Below the pieces are notes generated by a model, which worked only from the letters and a program-made list of their open reading frames with translations, did no database searches and was not told where the DNA came from. A stretch of 64,000 bases of DNA, taken from NCBI RefSeq assembly GCF_011516635.5, contig NZ_CP096255.1, positions 5,268,501 through 5,332,500 on the forward strand, read 5' to 3'. How positions within the stretch are numbered: the first letter of the stretch is position 1; every line of letters begins with the position of its first letter. This document shows positions 61,128-64,000 of the stretch, piece by piece. The translations under genes and the position numbers were made by a program. Source of the stretch: Bradyrhizobium barranii subsp. apii (GTDB lineage Bacteria; Pseudomonadota; Alphaproteobacteria; Rhizobiales; Xanthobacteraceae).

Positions 61128-62384
61128 ATGATGGGCTCAAGACTGTCGATCACGCTGCTTTCGATCAAGCTCCTGGCCCTCGCCGCGCTCATCACGGCCG
61201 CGCAGGCGCAGGACAAGGCCGGCGACGTCATTGCGCGGGGTGAATATCTCGCCCGCGCCGGCGATTGCACGGCCTGCCATACTGCGGCTGAGGGCGGGCT
61301 GTTTGCCGGCGGGCGCCCGATGCCGACCCCGTTCGGAACGATCTACACCTCCAACATCACGCCCGATCCGGAGACCGGCATCGGCAAGTGGAGCGCGGAC
61401 GATTTCTACAGAACCATGCACAACGGCCGTTTCCCGGATGGCGGGCTGATCTATCCGGCGATGCCGTTCGCGTCCTACACAAAGGTGACACGCGCCGACA
61501 GCGACGCGATCTTCGCCTATCTGCGCTCGATTCAGCCGGTGAACCAGAAGAACAAGCCGCACGAGCTGCGCTTTCCCTATGACAACCGCCAGCTCATCCT
61601 CGGCTGGCGCACGCTGTTCTTCCGCGAGGGTGAGTTCAAGTCCGACCCCACCAAGTCGGCGGAATGGAATCGTGGCGCCTATCTGGTCGAGGGGCTCGGC
61701 CATTGCGGCATGTGCCATTCGCCGATCAACGCGCTTGGCGGCACCTCGCAATCGGACGCCTTCAAGGGCGGCCTGATCCCGATGCAGAACTGGTACGCGC
61801 CGTCCCTCACCTCCAACCGTGAGGCGGGGCTCGGCGACTGGAGCATCAAGGACATCACCGACCTGCTCCAGACCGGCGTCTCCATGCGCGGCGTGGTCTA
61901 CGGCCCGATGGCCGAGGTCGTGCACAACAGCCTGCAATATCTCAACGACGAGGACACGCGCGCCATGGCGGTGTACCTCAAGGGCATCGCGGAGCCCTCG
62001 CCTCCGCCGGCGCCGAGCTCGGCGCTGCCGACCACCGAGAGCAGCCTGCTGATCAGCCTCGGCAAGACCGTCTACGACAAGAATTGCGCGAGCTGTCACG
62101 GCCTCCAGGGCGAAGGCAAGCCGCCGCACTGGCCGCCGCTCGCCAACAACCAGTCGATCGAGATGCAGTCGGCGGTCAACCCGATCCGCATGGTGCTCAA
62201 TGGCGGCTATCCGCCGGGCACCAAGGGCAATCCGATGCCCTACGGCATGCCGCCCTTCGCAGGCCTCCTCTCCGACAACGAGGTCGCCGCCGTCGTCTCC
62301 TACATCCGCACCGCCTGGGGCAATCGCGGCACGCCGGTGTCGGCGCGCGAGGCCAACGAGCTGCGCTCCGCACCGCTGAACTGA
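61128..62384 (+). CDS. Trihaem cytochrome c (alcohol-dehydrogenase cytochrome subunit type)
   Basis: About 418 residues with signal peptide (LSIKLLALAALITAAQAQD) and three CxxCH sites: CTACHT, CGMCHS and CASCHG. The architecture matches the cytochrome subunit of membrane alcohol/gluconate dehydrogenases and related oxidase-linked trihaem cytochromes. ATG 61128 and 61131 are adjacent; GAGG lies upstream. Placed between a c4-like cytochrome and oxidase subunits, it probably hands electrons to the oxidase, rather than serving a dehydrogenase, since no dehydrogenase gene is present. Confidence 0.88.
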   Translation: MMGSRLSITLLSIKLLALAALITAAQAQDKAGDVIARGEYLARAGDCTACHTAAEGGLFAGGRPMPTPFGTIYTSNITPDPETGIGKWSADDFYRTMHNGRFPDGGLIYPAMPFASYTKVTRADSDAIFAYLRSIQPVNQKNKPHELRFPYDNRQLILGWRTLFFREGEFKSDPTKSAEWNRGAYLVEGLGHCGMCHSPINALGGTSQSDAFKGGLIPMQNWYAPSLTSNREAGLGDWSIKDITDLLQTGVSMRGVVYGPMAEVVHNSLQYLNDEDTRAMAVYLKGIAEPSPPPAPSSALPTTESSLLISLGKTVYDKNCASCHGLQGEGKPPHWPPLANNQSIEMQSAVNPIRMVLNGGYPPGTKGNPMPYGMPPFAGLLSDNEVAAVVSYIRTAWGNRGTPVSAREANELRSAPLN

Positions 62385-62403
62385 GAGGCGCCAGAGAACC
62401 GTC

Positions 62404-62580
62404 ATGTTCAATTCCGATCCGCCGACCAGCCCAGCCGCCGCCGACCAGGCCGTCGAGGAAGTCGTCTCGCAAGGACCGTCTGGCGCGATCGTGCTGGCCG
62501 GCATCGCCACGGCCTGCGTGGTCGCGATGTGGCTTGCCTTCTATCTCTTCGTCTTCCTGCCGCGCGGATCACTGCAATGA
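62404..62580 (+). CDS. Small single-helix subunit of a ba3-type oxidase (subunit IIa-like)
   Basis: 58 residues: a polar start (MFNSDPPTSPAAADQAVEEV) then one transmembrane helix (AIVLAGIATACVVAMWLAFY) and a short basic end. It sits directly before subunit II and overlaps it (ATGA at 62577-62580), the place held by subunit IIa in ba3-type oxidases. The assignment rests on position and helix, not on a motif. Confidence 0.7.
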   Translation: MFNSDPPTSPAAADQAVEEVVSQGPSGAIVLAGIATACVVAMWLAFYLFVFLPRGSLQ

Positions 62581-63140
62581 GCGCAGAGGACACCCATGGC
62601 AGCGCCGAGGTCGCGGCCCGCGTCGAGCGGCGCTGGGCGACCATTGCCGTGATAATCGTCGTCGGCATGGCGCTTCTGGCAGCCTTCGCCGGCATCCATC
62701 GCGCCACCATGCCGCAGCCGCGCGTCGAGACCACCGATCCCTCGCGCATTCATCTGTCCGGCGAATTCGTCGAGAGCAATCTCGGCAGCGTGCTGGAGGC
62801 CAATGGCAATGTGACCGTGCGCGCGATCGGCCAGCAATATTCCTTCACGCCGGCCTGCATCGTGGTGCCCGTAGATACGCCGATCACGATGCGCGCCACC
62901 AGCGCCGACGTCGTCCACGGCATCCTGATCCAGGGCACCAACATCAACACCATGCTGGTGCCGGGCTACATCTCCGAGCAATTGATGCGCTTTACGAAGA
63001 CCGGCGACTATCTGATGCCCTGCCAGGAGTTTTGCTCCTTCGGCCACGAGGGCATGTGGGGCAAGGTCAAGGTGATCAACAAGACCGACTTCGCCGATCG
63101 CGCGAAGGGTGGCGGGAGGCTGAGCTGTGTTGGCGAATAG
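62577..63140 (+). CDS. Cytochrome c oxidase subunit II, CuA-containing (ba3 type)
   Basis: 187 residues from ATG 62577. One N-terminal helix (ATIAVIIVVGMALLAAFAGI) anchors a periplasmic cupredoxin domain. The dinuclear CuA site is complete: H114, C149, C153, H157 and M160 in CQEFCSFGHEGM. The single helix and short length point to the B-type (ba3) oxidases rather than the aa3 type. It receives electrons from cytochrome c and passes them to subunit I. It is coupled to the small subunit before it and overlaps subunit I. Confidence 0.93.
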   Translation: MSAEDTHGSAEVAARVERRWATIAVIIVVGMALLAAFAGIHRATMPQPRVETTDPSRIHLSGEFVESNLGSVLEANGNVTVRAIGQQYSFTPACIVVPVDTPITMRATSADVVHGILIQGTNINTMLVPGYISEQLMRFTKTGDYLMPCQEFCSFGHEGMWGKVKVINKTDFADRAKGGGRLSCVGE

Positions 63141-64000
63141 GAAACTCATCCTCGCCCATTTCTGGCTGGCCTTCGGCGTGTTCGGCATCGCGCTCACGCT
63201 CGGCGCCTGGCAGATGTTCATCCGCAGCCCGATCGGCACCTGGCTGTCCAATCCCGAGCTCTATTACCGCTCGCTGACCGCGCACGGCACGGTGATGGGC
63301 TACGTCTTTCCCACGCTCGTCGCGATGGGCTTTGGCTATGCCATCAGCGAGTCCGCGCTGGAGCAGCGCCTGGTCGGCGTGCGCTGGGCCTGGACCGGAT
63401 TTTGGCTGATCGTGATCGGCAGCGTCATGGCGCTGATCCCGGTCGCGCTGGGGCGCGCGTCGGTGCTCTACACCTTCTATCCGCCGCTGATCGGCAACGT
63501 TTTCTACTACCTCGGCGTCGTGCTGGTCGTGGTCGGCTCCTGGTTTGGGTCGCGCTGATGGCGATCAATCTGCGCGTCTGGCGGAAGGCCCATCCCGGTG
63601 CACCGGTGCCGCTGGCGATGTTCGCCAATGTTGCGGGCTCCTATCTCTGGGCCTGGACCGCGGTTGGTGCCGCGCTCGAGCTGCTGCTCCAGATCATTCC
63701 CGTCGCGGCCGGGCTGAAGGCCACGATCGACGCGGGTCTTGCCCGCGTGTTCTTCTCCTGGACGCTGCACGCCATCGTCTATTTCTGGCTGATGCCGACC
63801 TACATCGCCTATTACACCATCGTGCCGCGCGCGATCGGCGGCCGGGTTTATTCCGACAGCATAGCGCGGATCTCCTTCATCCTGTTCCTGGTGGTGGCGA
63901 TGCCGATCGGCATGCACCACACCTTCGCCGATCCGCAGGTCGGCGCCGGCTTCAAGTTCATCCATTCGGCCTTCACGGCGCTGGTCGCGCTGCCGACGCT
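63127..64000 (+). pseudogene. Cytochrome c oxidase subunit I (ba3 type), frameshifted, runs off window
   Basis: The catalytic haem-copper subunit. It starts at GTG 63127 with GGGAGG upstream and overlaps subunit II. The first helices and the low-spin haem His region LTAHGTVMGYVFPTLVAMGF are read to 63541. There the frame ends in VVVGSWFGSR and a stop at 63556-63558. The natural continuation VWVALMAINLRVWRKAHPGA is one base off, so one base, most likely a G in the TGGTTTGGG stretch, is missing. The second frame stays open to the window end with MHHTFADPQVGAGFKFIHSA, a conserved subunit I segment. A sequencing error in a homopolymer is a real alternative. Confidence 0.85.

Overview
The window is high-GC alphaproteobacterial chromosome, most likely Bradyrhizobium or a close relative. 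The evidence is the dusB(nifR3)-ntrB-ntrC-ntrY-ntrX-hfq-hflX block, fused ispDF, cobalt-type nitrile hydratase genes, a ba3-like oxidase with multihaem cytochromes, and palindromic intergenic repeats of a kind common in that genus. The genus call is by recognition of gene order and protein families, not by a database search.

Layout. (1) 1-6856: a long secreted protein built of IPT/TIG repeats, split by an IS256-type element, lies divergent from three phage-tail-collar-domain genes and a GNAT acetyltransferase. (2) 6853-14675: an epoxide-hydrolase-like enzyme, then the housekeeping row D,D-carboxypeptidase, tmk, holB, metG (with a large histone-H1-like N-terminal tail), tatD and a metallo-beta-lactamase-fold hydrolase. 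(3) 14691-19305: a TRAP transporter (DctP, fused DctQM) in an operon with an acyl-CoA synthetase. (4) 19810-34178: an accessory stretch with heavy gene decay. It holds a 4-nitrobenzoate module (pnbB, with pnbA and its LysR regulator both beheaded), a frameshifted M24 peptidase, a frameshifted ClpX-zinc-finger protein, a PepSY membrane gene split by an IS1380-type element, a Dyp peroxidase, a copper amine oxidase lacking its C-terminus, a serine hydrolase with an in-frame stop, and an AraC regulator. (5) 34354-42318: metNIQ, a DASS-family anion transporter, an enoyl-CoA hydratase, a nitrile hydratase operon and queC. (6) 42456-47644: mazG and a DUF2278/lamin-tail gene that is both frameshifted and split by an IS66 element carrying a pRiA4b ORF-3-type passenger. 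(7) 47723-57583: hflX, hfq, ntrX, ntrY, ntrC, ntrB, dusB, the nitrogen-control core. (8) 57791-59587: ispDF and a CinA-type amidase. (9) 59590-64000: an MscS remnant, a small HTH-like gene and a cytochrome c / ba3-type oxidase operon whose subunit I is frameshifted and runs off the window.

Three insertion sequences can be delimited exactly, with terminal inverted repeats and target duplications (8, 4 and 8 bp). In each case removing the element and one duplication restores the host reading frame. Together with single-base frameshifts, one nonsense codon and two apparent deletions, they show an accessory genome in active decay beside intact core genes. Alternatively, some of the single-base changes are sequencing errors.

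The best candidate for an under-described system is the cassette at 1-6856: TIG-repeat surface protein, three collar paralogues and a GNAT. No phage or tailocin structural genes accompany it in this window. The H1-tailed MetRS and the IS66 passenger gene are the next most unusual items. No tRNA, rRNA or CRISPR array was recognised.
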